Shown in pieces: positions 8,175 through 16,991 of a stretch of DNA of 64,000 bases. The DNA is from Kluyvera sp040932435. GTDB taxonomy: Bacteria > Pseudomonadota > Gammaproteobacteria > Enterobacterales > Enterobacteriaceae. A program made the translations under genes and the position numbers. The stretch lies in the NCBI RefSeq assembly GCF_040932435.1, contig NZ_JBFQGA010000010.1:1-64000 (forward strand), read 5' to 3'. Every line of letters starts with the position of its first letter. The first letter of the stretch is position 1. The notes under the pieces are model-generated. The model did not search any database. It saw only the letters and a program-made list of their open reading frames with translations, and was not told where the DNA came from.

Positions 8175-9104
8175 TTAAATCCGATGCAGCAAGTCCTGAT
8201 AAATGCTGGTTAGCACGCCCTGCGGCCCGAACTCTTGCTTGATCCACTGGGTTACTTTCCCGGTGGCTGAGTGCTGAGTGGCCAGCAGCATGCGAGAATC
8301 CTGGCGCGGATTATGAATTTGGCGGGTGACCAGCAGCGACTCCGCCATTGCTTCGCGCACCATATAATCCGGTAAAAAACCGATCCCCGCGCCAAGAATT
8401 TGGCACTCACATTTGGTCGTAAAATCGGGCACCAGAATCGACTCTTGGCCGTGCAGCAGCCAGCCGACCTTCTTATTGATAGTGTGCGCAGTGTCCTCAA
8501 CCATAATATTGGGATAAAGCCGCAGCTGGCTTTCGGCAATCGGCTCCGGCATAAAGGCCAGCGGATGATCCGGGGCGATAGCAAACGCCCAGCGAATGGC
8601 GCCAATTTCGGTATAATCGATACCGCCGCCGTCGAGCAGCGTGTCCGGCGCGCCGATGGCGATATTGGCCTGGTTATTAATGATGGAATCCCACACGCCG
8701 TTATAGACCTCGGTAGTGACCGTTATCTGGCAGGTCGGAAACTGCTTTTTCAGCACCTTCAGCAGTCGGGCAGTGTGTTTGGGCGTGTATAAGAGTTGGT
8801 TAATACAGATGCGTACGCGGCTCTCAATCCCCTGAGAAATGGTATCAATGCTGCGCTTGATGGCGTGAAAATCATTCAGCAGGTCGCTGGCTTTGCGGAA
8901 GAAATAGCGGCCGGATTCGGTCAGCTCGATGCTGCGGGTACTGCGGGTAAACAGCACGACGTCGAGCCCGGTCTCCATGCGTTTGATGGCGTAGCTGATG
9001 GCGGAGGTGGTTAAGCCCAGCTCCTCCGCCGCTTTGCTAAAGCTGCTAAACCGCGCGGCGGTGGTAAACGCCAGCAGGTTTTCTTCTGTAAAAATTGAGT
9101 TCAT
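8175..9104 (-). CDS. yahB: LysR-family transcriptional regulator (YahB-like)
   Basis: A 309-residue LysR regulator. The N-terminal winged helix-turn-helix covers residues 1-60 (FSKAAEELGLTTSAISYAIKRMETGLDVVLFTRS) and is followed by the linker helix and a periplasmic-binding-like effector domain. The ATG at 9104 is preferred over an in-frame GTG at 9134, though neither has a strong Shine-Dalgarno sequence. Its position matches E. coli yahB, next to yahC and divergent from yahD onward, so it is the probable local regulator of the yah cluster. The effector is unknown. Confidence 0.85.
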   Translation of the reverse strand: MNSIFTEENLLAFTTAARFSSFSKAAEELGLTTSAISYAIKRMETGLDVVLFTRSTRSIELTESGRYFFRKASDLLNDFHAIKRSIDTISQGIESRVRICINQLLYTPKHTARLLKVLKKQFPTCQITVTTEVYNGVWDSIINNQANIAIGAPDTLLDGGGIDYTEIGAIRWAFAIAPDHPLAFMPEPIAESQLRLYPNIMVEDTAHTINKKVGWLLHGQESILVPDFTTKCECQILGAGIGFLPDYMVREAMAESLLVTRQIHNPRQDSRMLLATQHSATGKVTQWIKQEFGPQGVLTSIYQDLLHRI

Positions 9105-9197
9105 TCGCCCGGCCCTGTCGTCGCCTAATTCCACAGATGAATGTATTGGCAGAACATCGCATTGGGCAATGATTTTTGAATAACTTTTAAAACCGCG

Positions 9198-9692
9198 CTA
9201 CGCCGCGCCTTTTGAGGTGGCCTCACTCAGCTTTCGTCCGCTGTATTCTGAGATATAGCCGACGGCGTTACCGGCCAAAAAGCCCAGCAGTGTCACCCAC
9301 CAGTTAAGTCCAGTTGCAAAAAATAGCGTCATGCCGAGAAAGCCGCCGGGAATAAACGAGGTGAGCCAGAATCGGCCCTGCCAGACGATGACAGCGGAGA
9401 AGGGCACCGTCATGGCAACGCTTGCCCAAAATGCCGAAAGTCCGCTGGCTGACGCCAGCCATCCGGAAGCGGTGGCGGCAAGAAAAGCCCAAACGGCCCC
9501 GGAGTAATTCACCGCCAGGCTCTTCACAAAGCCCGCGTTACCACCCCCCGCCGCGTAGAAGCTACAAAAGGCGACAAAGCCTATCGTACCGAGTAATTCC
9601 CAGCCAGCCGTTAGCCCAACCTGCGAGGACAACATCTGCCAGAGACCTGCACAAATCCCGACAGTAATGCCCGTTGCGGTGAGTCCGTTCAT
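9198..9692 (-). CDS. yahC: DUF1097 inner-membrane protein YahC
   Basis: A 164-residue hydrophobic protein starting MNGLTATGITVGICAGLWQ, closely similar to E. coli YahC (about 165 residues). It has five or six membrane spans with many Gly/Ala/Trp residues and a short charged tail (GRKLSEATSKGAA). The ATG at 9692 has GAGAGGAAA just upstream; a longer in-frame start at 9713 would read through that site. The family is uncharacterised, but its place beside a carbamoyl-compound catabolic cluster makes a transporter plausible. It is on the same strand as the LysR gene, 93 bases upstream of it. Confidence 0.88.
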   Translation of the reverse strand: MNGLTATGITVGICAGLWQMLSSQVGLTAGWELLGTIGFVAFCSFYAAGGGNAGFVKSLAVNYSGAVWAFLAATASGWLASASGLSAFWASVAMTVPFSAVIVWQGRFWLTSFIPGGFLGMTLFFATGLNWWVTLLGFLAGNAVGYISEYSGRKLSEATSKGAA

Positions 9693-9932
9693 GATGATTT
9701 CCTCTCGTGTCATGGTTTCGTGCTGAAACTATATAGAAAGAAAACCCGGTTGAGTTAAGGGACATATCGCGAAAGAAATAAACGGTGCACTACCGCACAG
9801 TCTGTATCGATTATTAAATTTTTTTCAACAATGAGTCGGGTTATGGCGAATAAAATTTAAGCGGGTTCTTTTCTGCGATTTTCGTTGCTATTCTCAAATT
9901 ATCAAACAGCCACAAAAATCAGGGAAATTAAT

Positions 9933-10538
9933 ATGACTAACAACAATCTGATTGCTGATTATCTATTGGCTGCAGAACAAGGTGAGCTGGCTAAATTAAA
10001 ATCCTGCCTGCGGCAGTTGGTGGACATTAATGCCTGCAATCGCCAAGGTCAAACGGCCATTATTTTAGCCAGCTTGCATAAGAAATATGATTGCGTGGCG
10101 ACACTTATCGACGCTGGTGTGGATATTAATAAACAAGATCAAATCTGCTTGAATCCATTTTTAATTAGTTGTCTGAATAATGATTTAACGCTGCTGCGTT
10201 TATTGCTGCCGGCTCGCCCGGATTTAAATCGTCTCACCCGTTTTGGTGGCGTAGGCCTGACACCGGCTTGCGAAAAAGGGCATTTGGCCATCGTCAAAGA
10301 GCTATTAATGCGCACCCCGATTAACGTCAACCATACCAACTTTGTTGGCTGGACACCGCTGCTGGAAGCGATTGTGTTGAACGACGGCGGCGAAACCCAG
10401 CAGACGATTGTCGCGCTGCTACTGGAACATGGCGCCAGCCCGCATATGACCGATAAATACGGTAAAACGCCGCTGGAGCTGGCGCGAGAAAAAGGGTTTG
10501 CGGAAATTGCTCAGCTGCTGATTGTGGCCGGAGCCTGA
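9933..10538 (+). CDS. yahD: Ankyrin-repeat protein YahD
   Basis: A 201-residue protein made of ankyrin repeats, visible as recurring G-x-T-(A/P)-(L/I) and L-L-x-x-G-A patterns (RQGQTAIILAS, GVGLTPACEKGH, GWTPLLEAI, GKTPLELAREKG). There is no signal or membrane segment, so it is a likely cytosolic protein-binding scaffold. The ATG at 9933 has AGGGA 7 bases upstream and gives the same length as E. coli YahD. First gene of the plus-strand yah run, directly adjoining yahE. Its partner is unknown. Confidence 0.88.
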   Translation: MTNNNLIADYLLAAEQGELAKLKSCLRQLVDINACNRQGQTAIILASLHKKYDCVATLIDAGVDINKQDQICLNPFLISCLNNDLTLLRLLLPARPDLNRLTRFGGVGLTPACEKGHLAIVKELLMRTPINVNHTNFVGWTPLLEAIVLNDGGETQQTIVALLLEHGASPHMTDKYGKTPLELAREKGFAEIAQLLIVAGA

Positions 10539-11453
10539 TTGAGGAGACGCGCTATCGACACCCCAACACGGCGGTGTGTGCAAGCGCTAACCGCAGACCA
10601 GAGCTTTCTGGATGAACGCGGTATAGGTCATGTTGAACAGGTATTTTCCCGGGCGGTAAACCTTTATCTTCCGGCGCAGCAGCAGCTACTGACGCTGCTA
10701 TGTGAAGACTATGACAACGGGCCTTACAGCTGTAGGTTAGCGCTTACCCACTTTGACGGTCTTTTCCGGCTAGGCGAGCCGGTTCAGTTTCACCCCTCGG
10801 GGATAACGGTTGGTGAGGATAAATGGATAGAAGCCACCTCCTGCCGGCGCTGGCAGCCTGCGATACCGCAGATGGACGGCGAACGGTTCTGGCACATTCC
10901 ATGGCAGCAATGGCGCGAGGCCATCGCTCAACAATTACAGCCCCATGAGACGCTGTTTCTCGGGCAGGGTGATAACCCCTTTTATCAGGCTATCTCTAGC
11001 GCATTACAGCAGCGGCGTCAGACATTATTTAATGCATTATTAAGTGGACAGAAAATAAGCTCGGCGGTCGCCAACATGGTGGGGTTAGGTATTGGCCTAA
11101 CGCCATCGGCGGATGATTATCTAGTGGGTCTGAGCGCGATCTTATTCATCAATGGTCATCCGGCGCAAAAATATCGCAGCGATTTTTATTGTGCATTGGC
11201 TGCCGCCCGTGGAAATACCACACAGTTAAGCGCAATAACGCTGGAAGCCGCATTTGCTCAACGCTATCGCGAAAGTATTTATGGGTTTATTAACGGCATT
11301 ATTAATGAACCTACCCATTTTTCTATCCAGGCTATCGCCAATATTAAAAATATTGGCTCAAGTTCCGGCTGCGACATGCTTTACGGCATGGCGGATGCCT
11401 GCGCGCTGAGCCAAGCATATGGAGGGAATTATGTCCGTCAAAATAGTTATTAA
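10539..11453 (+). CDS. yahE: DUF2877 protein YahE (AllH-like)
   Basis: A DUF2877 protein of up to 304 residues, related to E. coli YahE and to AllH (YlbF), one of three proteins needed for oxamate carbamoyltransferase. The conserved block NMVGLGIGLTPSADDYLVGL is present. The start is unclear: there is no ATG near the 5' end. A TTG at 10539, touching the yahD stop codon and 5 bases after GGAG, fits best; the next in-frame candidate is GTG at 10578, without a good ribosome site. The 3' end overlaps the FdrA-like gene by 23 bases, consistent with translational coupling. Confidence 0.82.
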   Translation: MRRRAIDTPTRRCVQALTADQSFLDERGIGHVEQVFSRAVNLYLPAQQQLLTLLCEDYDNGPYSCRLALTHFDGLFRLGEPVQFHPSGITVGEDKWIEATSCRRWQPAIPQMDGERFWHIPWQQWREAIAQQLQPHETLFLGQGDNPFYQAISSALQQRRQTLFNALLSGQKISSAVANMVGLGIGLTPSADDYLVGLSAILFINGHPAQKYRSDFYCALAAARGNTTQLSAITLEAAFAQRYRESIYGFINGIINEPTHFSIQAIANIKNIGSSSGCDMLYGMADACALSQAYGGNYVRQNSY

Positions 11454-12978
11454 AAAGAACACGTATTTTGATTCGGTATCGCTGATGTCGATTTCGACCC
11501 GCGCGAACAAACTCGACGGCGTCGAGCAGGCCTTCGTGGCCATGGCGACCGAAATGAACAAAGGCGTGCTGAAAAACCTGGGGCTGCTGACTACCGAGCT
11601 TGATGAAGCGAAAAATGGCGACCTGATGATTGTCATTAACGGCAAGCAGGGCGCGGATAATGATCTGACGCTGGCCGCCATCGAAGAGCTGTTCAGCAAA
11701 AAAGCCGATAGCGGCTCGCATGAAGCGCGCTATGCCACGCTTGCCAGCGCCAAAAAACACATCCCGGATAGCAACCTGGCGGTGATTTCGGTCAACGGCC
11801 TGTTCGCCGCCCGTGAAGCGCGTCAGGCGTTGCAGAATAACCTTAACGTGATGCTGTTTTCTGACAACGTGACTCTGGATGACGAACTGGCGCTCAAACA
11901 GCTGGCGCATGAAAAAGGGCTACTGATGATGGGGCCGGACTGCGGCACTGCCATTATTAACGGCGCGGCGCTGTGCTTTGGCAACGCGGTGCGTCGCGGC
12001 AATATCGGCATTGTTGGTGCATCCGGAACGGGTAGCCAGGAGCTGAGCGTGCGTATCCACGACTTTGGCGGCGGTATCTCGCAGCTGATTGGCACCGGTG
12101 GCCGCGATCTGAGCGAAAAAATCGGCGGGCTGATGATGCTCGATGCCATCGGCATGTTGGAAAACGATCCGCAAACCGAAGTTATCGCACTGGTCTCTAA
12201 GCCTCCGGCTCCCGCCGTGGCGCGCAAAGTACTGGAGCGTGCTCGCGCGTGCCGTAAACCTGTAGTGGTCTGCTTCCTCGGTCGTGCTGAGTCACCGGCT
12301 GACGAGCAAGGCTTACAGTTCGCTCGCAGCACCAAGGATGCGGCGTTGAAAGCAGCACTGTTGAGCGGGGTAAAGAAAGAATCGTTAGACCTGCATCCGC
12401 TGAACGAGGCGCTGATTGCTGACGTGCGTTCACGCCTGACTCCACAGCAGAAGTACATTCGTGGCCTGTTCTGCGGTGGCACGCTGTGCGACGAAACCAT
12501 GTTTGCAGTGATGGAAAAACACAGCGACGTCTACAGCAACATTCAACCTGACCCAACCTTCCGCTTGGCGGATATCAACCGCAGCGTGAAGCACACCTTC
12601 CTCGACTTCGGCGATGACGACTTCACCAACGGCAAGCCGCACCCGATGATCGATCCCACCAACCGCATTAGCCGCTTGATTCAGGAGGCGCGCGATCCGC
12701 AAGTTGGCGTGATCGTGATGGATTTCGTGCTGGGCTTTGGATCGCATGAAGATCCAGTGGGCTCGACGCTTGAGGCTCTCAAAGAAGCGAAAGCGATCGC
12801 CAGCGCCGATGGCCGTGAGTTGGTGATCCTCGGCTACGTGCTGGGGACCAGCCTTGATACGCCGTCGCTGGAAAAACAGCGCCAGATGCTGACCGACGCG
12901 GGTGTTGTCCTCGCCAGCAGCAGCACCAACACCGGGTTGCTAGCGCGTGAATTTATCTGCAAAGGGGAGGAAGCCTGA
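11431..12978 (+). CDS. yahF: FdrA-like acyl-CoA synthetase-fold protein YahF (AllF-like)
   Basis: A 515-residue protein, the same length as E. coli YahF. It contains a CoA-binding-like Rossmann region (IGIVGASGTGSQELSVRIHDFGGGISQLIGTGGRD in segments from about 190) and a succinyl-CoA synthetase-like second half (GLFCGGTLCDE, HPMIDPTNR). FdrA/AllF is a subunit of oxamate carbamoyltransferase in allantoin degradation, so YahF probably belongs to a paralogous carbamoyltransferase with YahE and YahG. The ATG at 11431 has GGAGGG 4 bases upstream. It ends in TGATGA, overlapping the next ATG by one base. Confidence 0.88.
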   Translation: MSVKIVIKKNTYFDSVSLMSISTRANKLDGVEQAFVAMATEMNKGVLKNLGLLTTELDEAKNGDLMIVINGKQGADNDLTLAAIEELFSKKADSGSHEARYATLASAKKHIPDSNLAVISVNGLFAAREARQALQNNLNVMLFSDNVTLDDELALKQLAHEKGLLMMGPDCGTAIINGAALCFGNAVRRGNIGIVGASGTGSQELSVRIHDFGGGISQLIGTGGRDLSEKIGGLMMLDAIGMLENDPQTEVIALVSKPPAPAVARKVLERARACRKPVVVCFLGRAESPADEQGLQFARSTKDAALKAALLSGVKKESLDLHPLNEALIADVRSRLTPQQKYIRGLFCGGTLCDETMFAVMEKHSDVYSNIQPDPTFRLADINRSVKHTFLDFGDDDFTNGKPHPMIDPTNRISRLIQEARDPQVGVIVMDFVLGFGSHEDPVGSTLEALKEAKAIASADGRELVILGYVLGTSLDTPSLEKQRQMLTDAGVVLASSSTNTGLLAREFICKGEEA

Positions 12979-14396
12979 TGAGCCAGTCACTGTTTACCCA
13001 ACCGCTGAACGTGATTAACGTCGGTATCGCCATGTTCAGCGATGATCTTAAAAAGCAGCACGTCGCCGTCACCCAACTCGACTGGACGCCGCCGGGGCAG
13101 GGCAATATGCATGTGGTGAATGCGCTGGATAGCATCGCCGATTCCCCGCTGGCGGAGAAAATTGCCGCCGCCAACCAGCAGGCGCTGGAGCGAATTATTC
13201 AATCGCATCCGGTGCTGATTGGCTTTGACCAGGCCATCAACGTGGTGCCGGGCATGACGCCGGAAACCATCCTCCATGCGGGCCCGCCAGTTACTTGGGA
13301 AAAAATGTGCGGCGCGATGAAGGGCGCGGTGACCGGCGCGCTGGTATTTGAAGGATTGGCGAAGGATATCGATGAAGCGGCGGTGCTCGCGGCTTCCGGT
13401 GAAATTACCTTCTCGCCGTGCCACGAGCATGATTGCGTGGGATCGATGGCGGGTGTCACTTCAGCGTCGATGTTTATGCACATTGTCGAGAACAAAACCT
13501 ACGGCAACATCGCTTATACCAACATGAGCGAGCAGATGGCGAAGATCCTGCGCATGGGAGCCAACGACCAGAGCGTGATCGACCGTCTGAACTGGATGCG
13601 TGACGTGCAGGGTCCGATGCTGCGCGAGGCGATGAAGATTATCGGCGAAATTGACCTGCGTTTAATGCTGGCACAGGCGCTGCATATGGGCGACGAGTGC
13701 CACAACCGCAATAACGCGGGCACCACGCTGCTTATCCAGGCGCTGACGCCGGGGATCATTCAGTCAGGCTTCTCCGTTTTGCAGCAGCGCGAAGTGTTTG
13801 AGTTTGTTGCTAGCAGCGACTATTTCTCTGGCCCGACGTGGATGGCGATGTGTAAAGCCGCGATGGATGCGGCGCACGGTATTGAATACAGCACCGTGGT
13901 GACCACCATGGCGCGTAACGGTGTTGAGTTTGGCCTGCGGGTTAGCGGCCTGCCGGGACAGTGGTTCACCGGCCCGGCGCAGCAGGTTATTGGCCCGATG
14001 TTTGCCGGATATAAGCCGGAAGACTCTGGCCTTGATATTGGCGATAGCGCCATCACCGAAACCTACGGCATCGGCGGCTTTGCGATGGCGACAGCCCCGG
14101 CAATTGTGGCGCTGGTAGGCGGCACGGTGGAAGAGGCCATCGATTTCTCCCGTCAGATGCGCGAAATCACGCTGGGTGAGAACCCGAACGTCACCATCCC
14201 GCTGCTCGGTTTTATGGGCGTGCCAACGGCTATCGACATCACCCGCGTGGGCAGCAGCGGCATTCTGCCGGTGATCAACACCGCCATTGCCCATAAAGAT
14301 GCGGGCATCGGCATGATTGGCGCCGGGATCGTGCATCCGCCGTTTGCCTGCTTCGAAAAAGCGATTCTGAGCTGGTGCGAACGTTACTGCGCCTGA
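12978..14396 (+). CDS. yahG: DUF1116 protein YahG (AllG-like)
   Basis: A 472-residue DUF1116 protein, the same length as E. coli YahG and homologous to AllG (YlbE). Gly-rich and His/Cys-rich conserved blocks are visible (SPCHEHDCVGSMAGVTSAS, GDECHNRNNAGTT, GAGIVHPPFACFEKA). It is the probable catalytic partner of YahE and YahF for transfer of a carbamoyl group to phosphate; the carbamoyl donor is unknown. It starts within the yahF stop codon (ATGA), a coupled arrangement. A palindromic repeat region separates it from the carbamate kinase gene. Confidence 0.88.
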   Translation: MSQSLFTQPLNVINVGIAMFSDDLKKQHVAVTQLDWTPPGQGNMHVVNALDSIADSPLAEKIAAANQQALERIIQSHPVLIGFDQAINVVPGMTPETILHAGPPVTWEKMCGAMKGAVTGALVFEGLAKDIDEAAVLAASGEITFSPCHEHDCVGSMAGVTSASMFMHIVENKTYGNIAYTNMSEQMAKILRMGANDQSVIDRLNWMRDVQGPMLREAMKIIGEIDLRLMLAQALHMGDECHNRNNAGTTLLIQALTPGIIQSGFSVLQQREVFEFVASSDYFSGPTWMAMCKAAMDAAHGIEYSTVVTTMARNGVEFGLRVSGLPGQWFTGPAQQVIGPMFAGYKPEDSGLDIGDSAITETYGIGGFAMATAPAIVALVGGTVEEAIDFSRQMREITLGENPNVTIPLLGFMGVPTAIDITRVGSSGILPVINTAIAHKDAGIGMIGAGIVHPPFACFEKAILSWCERYCA

Positions 14397-14398
14397 CT

Positions 14399-14518
14399 GT
14401 CCCCTCTCCCCTCCGGGGAGAGGGCTAGGGTGAGGGGACAACGGGCAAGGAGGCCCAGGTTGCCGTTCAGCGCACCAACCCTCATCCCGACCCTCTCCCT
14501 TTAAAAGGGAGAGGGAGC
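14399..14518. repeat. Two CCCTCTCCC-type palindromic repeats
   Basis: Two hairpins rich in CCCTCTCC/GGAGAGGG lie in the yahG-yahI gap: one at about 14399-14438 (CCCCTCTCCC, CTCC loop, GGGGAGAGGG, then TAGGGTGAGGGG) and one at about 14479-14518 (ACCCTC, CCCTCTCCC, TTTAAAA, GGGAGAGGG). They are an intergenic repeat family distinct from REP. A further copy lies inside dsbD at 27191-27230. Confidence 0.75.
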
Positions 14519-14560
14519 AAATCCAATAACAATCATCACTTCTGCACTGGAAACCTGCAC

Positions 14561-15514
14561 ATGAAAGAACTTGTGGTCGTTGCCATTGGCGGCAACAGCA
14601 TTATCAAAGACAACGCCAGCCAGTCGATTGAACATCAGGCAGAGGCGGTGAAAGCGGTGGCGAACACGGTGCTGGAGATGCTGGCATCGGATTACAACAT
14701 CGTGCTGACGCACGGCAACGGCCCGCAGGTGGGGCTGGATTTGCGTCGTGCTGAAATTGCTCACGAGCGTGAAGGATTGCCGCTCACCCCGCTTGCCAAC
14801 TGTGTGGCAGATACGCAAGGCGGCATTGGCTACCTGATCCAACAGGCACTGAACAACCGACTGGCCAAACGCGGTGAACAAAAAGCGGTGACGGTGATGA
14901 CCCAGGTCGAAGTCGATAAAAACGACCCCGGCTTTTCAAATCCGACTAAACCCATCGGCGCGTTCTTCAGCGCCGAGCAGCGTGACGAACTGTTAAAAGC
15001 CAACCCGACCTGGCGCTTCGTTGAAGATTCCGGGCGCGGTTATCGGCGCGTTGTTGCCTCGCCGGAGCCGAAACGCATCGTCGAATCTGAAGCTATTCAG
15101 GCGCTGGCGCAGAAAGGTTTTCTGGTGATTGGCGCGGGCGGCGGCGGTATTCCGGTGGTGCTGGGTGAAGAGGGGGATTATCACAGCGTTGATGCGGTGA
15201 TCGACAAAGATCTCTCCACCGCCTTGCTAGCACGTGAGATCCACGCCGATATTCTGGTGATCACCACCGGCGTGGAAAAAGTGTGCATTCACTTTGGCAA
15301 ACCGGAGCAGCAAGCGTTGGGGCAGGTGGATATCGCCACCATGACCCGCTATATGCATGAAGGCCACTTCCCGGCAGGTAGCATGTTGCCGAAGATTGTC
15401 GCTAGCCTGCAATTCTTACAACACGGCGGTAAACGGGTGATTATCACCACGCCGGAATGTCTGCCCGCCGCCCTGCGCGGTGAAACGGGCACCCATATCA
15501 TCCATAAACACTAA
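14561..15514 (+). CDS. yahI: Carbamate kinase family protein YahI
   Basis: A 317-residue amino-acid kinase fold protein of the carbamate kinase family (ArcC/AllK-like). It opens with VVVAIGGNSIIKDN, followed by VLTHGNGPQVGL and GAGGGGIPVV, and has the C-terminal nucleotide-binding ITTGVEKVCIHFG segment. It would convert carbamoyl phosphate plus ADP to ATP, CO2 and ammonia. It follows three carbamoyltransferase-type genes, as carbamate kinase follows oxamate carbamoyltransferase in the allantoin pathway. E. coli YahI is nearly identical in length. Confidence 0.92.
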   Translation: MKELVVVAIGGNSIIKDNASQSIEHQAEAVKAVANTVLEMLASDYNIVLTHGNGPQVGLDLRRAEIAHEREGLPLTPLANCVADTQGGIGYLIQQALNNRLAKRGEQKAVTVMTQVEVDKNDPGFSNPTKPIGAFFSAEQRDELLKANPTWRFVEDSGRGYRRVVASPEPKRIVESEAIQALAQKGFLVIGAGGGGIPVVLGEEGDYHSVDAVIDKDLSTALLAREIHADILVITTGVEKVCIHFGKPEQQALGQVDIATMTRYMHEGHFPAGSMLPKIVASLQFLQHGGKRVIITTPECLPAALRGETGTHIIHKH

Positions 15515-15523
15515 GGAACGACG

Positions 15524-16900
15524 ATGAAAGAGAACAAAAGTCGCCGTGAGTTTTTAAGCAATGGCGGAAAAATGGTGACCGCCGCCGCGCTGTTTGCTGC
15601 GTCCGCACCGGTAGCATTGGCTGCCACTTCCGGCGCCGCCTGCGAGAACCGAGGGACCATGAACATCACCGACCGTCATTATTATCTCGATAACGTGCTG
15701 CTTGAAACGGGCTTTGAGTTCGAGGGCGCGGTCGTCGTGCACACCCGAACTGTGCGACAGACCGTGGAAATTCAGGACGGCAAAATCGTGGCCTTGCGCG
15801 ACAACAAAAACCACCCAGATGCCACGCTGCCGCGCTATGACGCTGGCGGCAAGCTGATGCTGCCGATCACCCACGATATGCATATCCATCTCGACAAAAC
15901 CTTCTACGGTGGCCCGTGGCGATCGCTCAACCGCCCGGCGGGAACCACCATTCAGGATATGATTAAGCTGGAGCAAAAACTGTTGCCCGAACTCCAGCCC
16001 TACACCCAAGAGCGTGCCGAAAAGCTGATTGACCTGCTGCAATCCAAAGGCACCACCGTTGCTCGCAGCCACTGCAATATTGAGCCGGTTTCCGGGCTGA
16101 AAAATCTTGAAAATCTGCAGGCTGTGCTGGCGCGGCGTAAAGCGGGCTTCGACTGTGAGATTGTGGCTTTTCCACAGCATGGGCTGCTGTTATCGAAATC
16201 TGAACCGCTGATGCGCGAAGCGATGCAGGCCGGGGCACACTACGTCGGCGGGCTTGACCCAACCAACGTCGACGGCGCGATGGAAAAATCCCTCGATACC
16301 ATGTTCCAGATAGCCATCGACTACAACAAAGGGGTGGATATTCACCTGCATGAAACCAGCCCGGCGGGCGTGGCGGCGGTGAAATATATGGTGGAAACCG
16401 TGGAGAAAACCCCGCAGTTGAAGGGCAAGCTGACTATCAGCCACGGCTTTGCGCTGGCGATGATGAATGAGCAGCAGGTGGATGAGATTGCCACGCGAAT
16501 GGCCGCGCAGCAGATATCTATCGCTTCAACGGTGCCTATCGGTACGCTGCATATGCCGCTTAAACAGTTGCGCGATAAAGGGGTGACCCTGATGACGGGC
16601 ACCGACAGCGTTATCGACCACTGGTCACCGTATGGCCTCGGCGACATGTTCGAAAAAGCCAACCTCTACGCCCAACTCTACATTCGCCCGAATGAGCAAA
16701 ATCTCTCTCGCTCGCTGTTCCTCGCCACCGGCGACGTGCTGCCGCTAAACGACAAGGGGGAGCAGGTATGGCCGAAGGCGCAGGATGAGGCTAGCTTCGT
16801 GCTGGTGGACGCGTCGTGTTCGGCGGAAGCCGTGGCGCGCATCTCGCCACGAACTGCCACCTTCCATAAAGGCCAGCTAGTGTGGGGCAGCGTGGCGTAA
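15524..16900 (+). CDS. yahJ: Tat-exported metal-dependent amidohydrolase YahJ
   Basis: A 458-residue amidohydrolase of the cytosine deaminase-like branch, close to E. coli YahJ. The N-terminus carries a clear twin-arginine motif (SRREFL, residues 6-11) and a hydrophobic stretch ending AVALA-like at about 33, so the mature enzyme should be periplasmic. Metal ligands include His120 and His122 in HMHIHLDK, a later DIHLHE, SHGFA and the catalytic-type TGTDSV. Substrate unknown; its place after carbamate kinase suggests a cyclic ureide, imide or N-carbamoyl compound. It starts 9 bases after yahI and is followed by a REP element. Confidence 0.88.
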   Translation: MKENKSRREFLSNGGKMVTAAALFAASAPVALAATSGAACENRGTMNITDRHYYLDNVLLETGFEFEGAVVVHTRTVRQTVEIQDGKIVALRDNKNHPDATLPRYDAGGKLMLPITHDMHIHLDKTFYGGPWRSLNRPAGTTIQDMIKLEQKLLPELQPYTQERAEKLIDLLQSKGTTVARSHCNIEPVSGLKNLENLQAVLARRKAGFDCEIVAFPQHGLLLSKSEPLMREAMQAGAHYVGGLDPTNVDGAMEKSLDTMFQIAIDYNKGVDIHLHETSPAGVAAVKYMVETVEKTPQLKGKLTISHGFALAMMNEQQVDEIATRMAAQQISIASTVPIGTLHMPLKQLRDKGVTLMTGTDSVIDHWSPYGLGDMFEKANLYAQLYIRPNEQNLSRSLFLATGDVLPLNDKGEQVWPKAQDEASFVLVDASCSAEAVARISPRTATFHKGQLVWGSVA

Positions 16901-16903
16901 TCC

Positions 16904-16982
16904 TGTAGGCCGGATAAGGCAACGCCGCCATCCGGCAGTAACGGCGCAGGTTGCCGGATGGCGCTACGCTTATCCGGCCTAC
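16904..16982. repeat. REP/BIME element
   Basis: Starts TGTAGGCCGGATAAGGC and ends with the inverted GCTTATCCGGCCTAC: two head-to-head REP units with the conserved GCCATCCGGC / GCCGGATGGC core. Located between the convergent yahJ and PTS genes. Confidence 0.92.
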
Positions 16983-16991
16983 TTCTGGCTC

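Noticed and set aside
11344..12500. Long minus-strand open frames opposite the yahE/yahF genes
   Set aside because: They overlap well-supported, E. coli-conserved plus-strand genes and have no family resemblance of their own.
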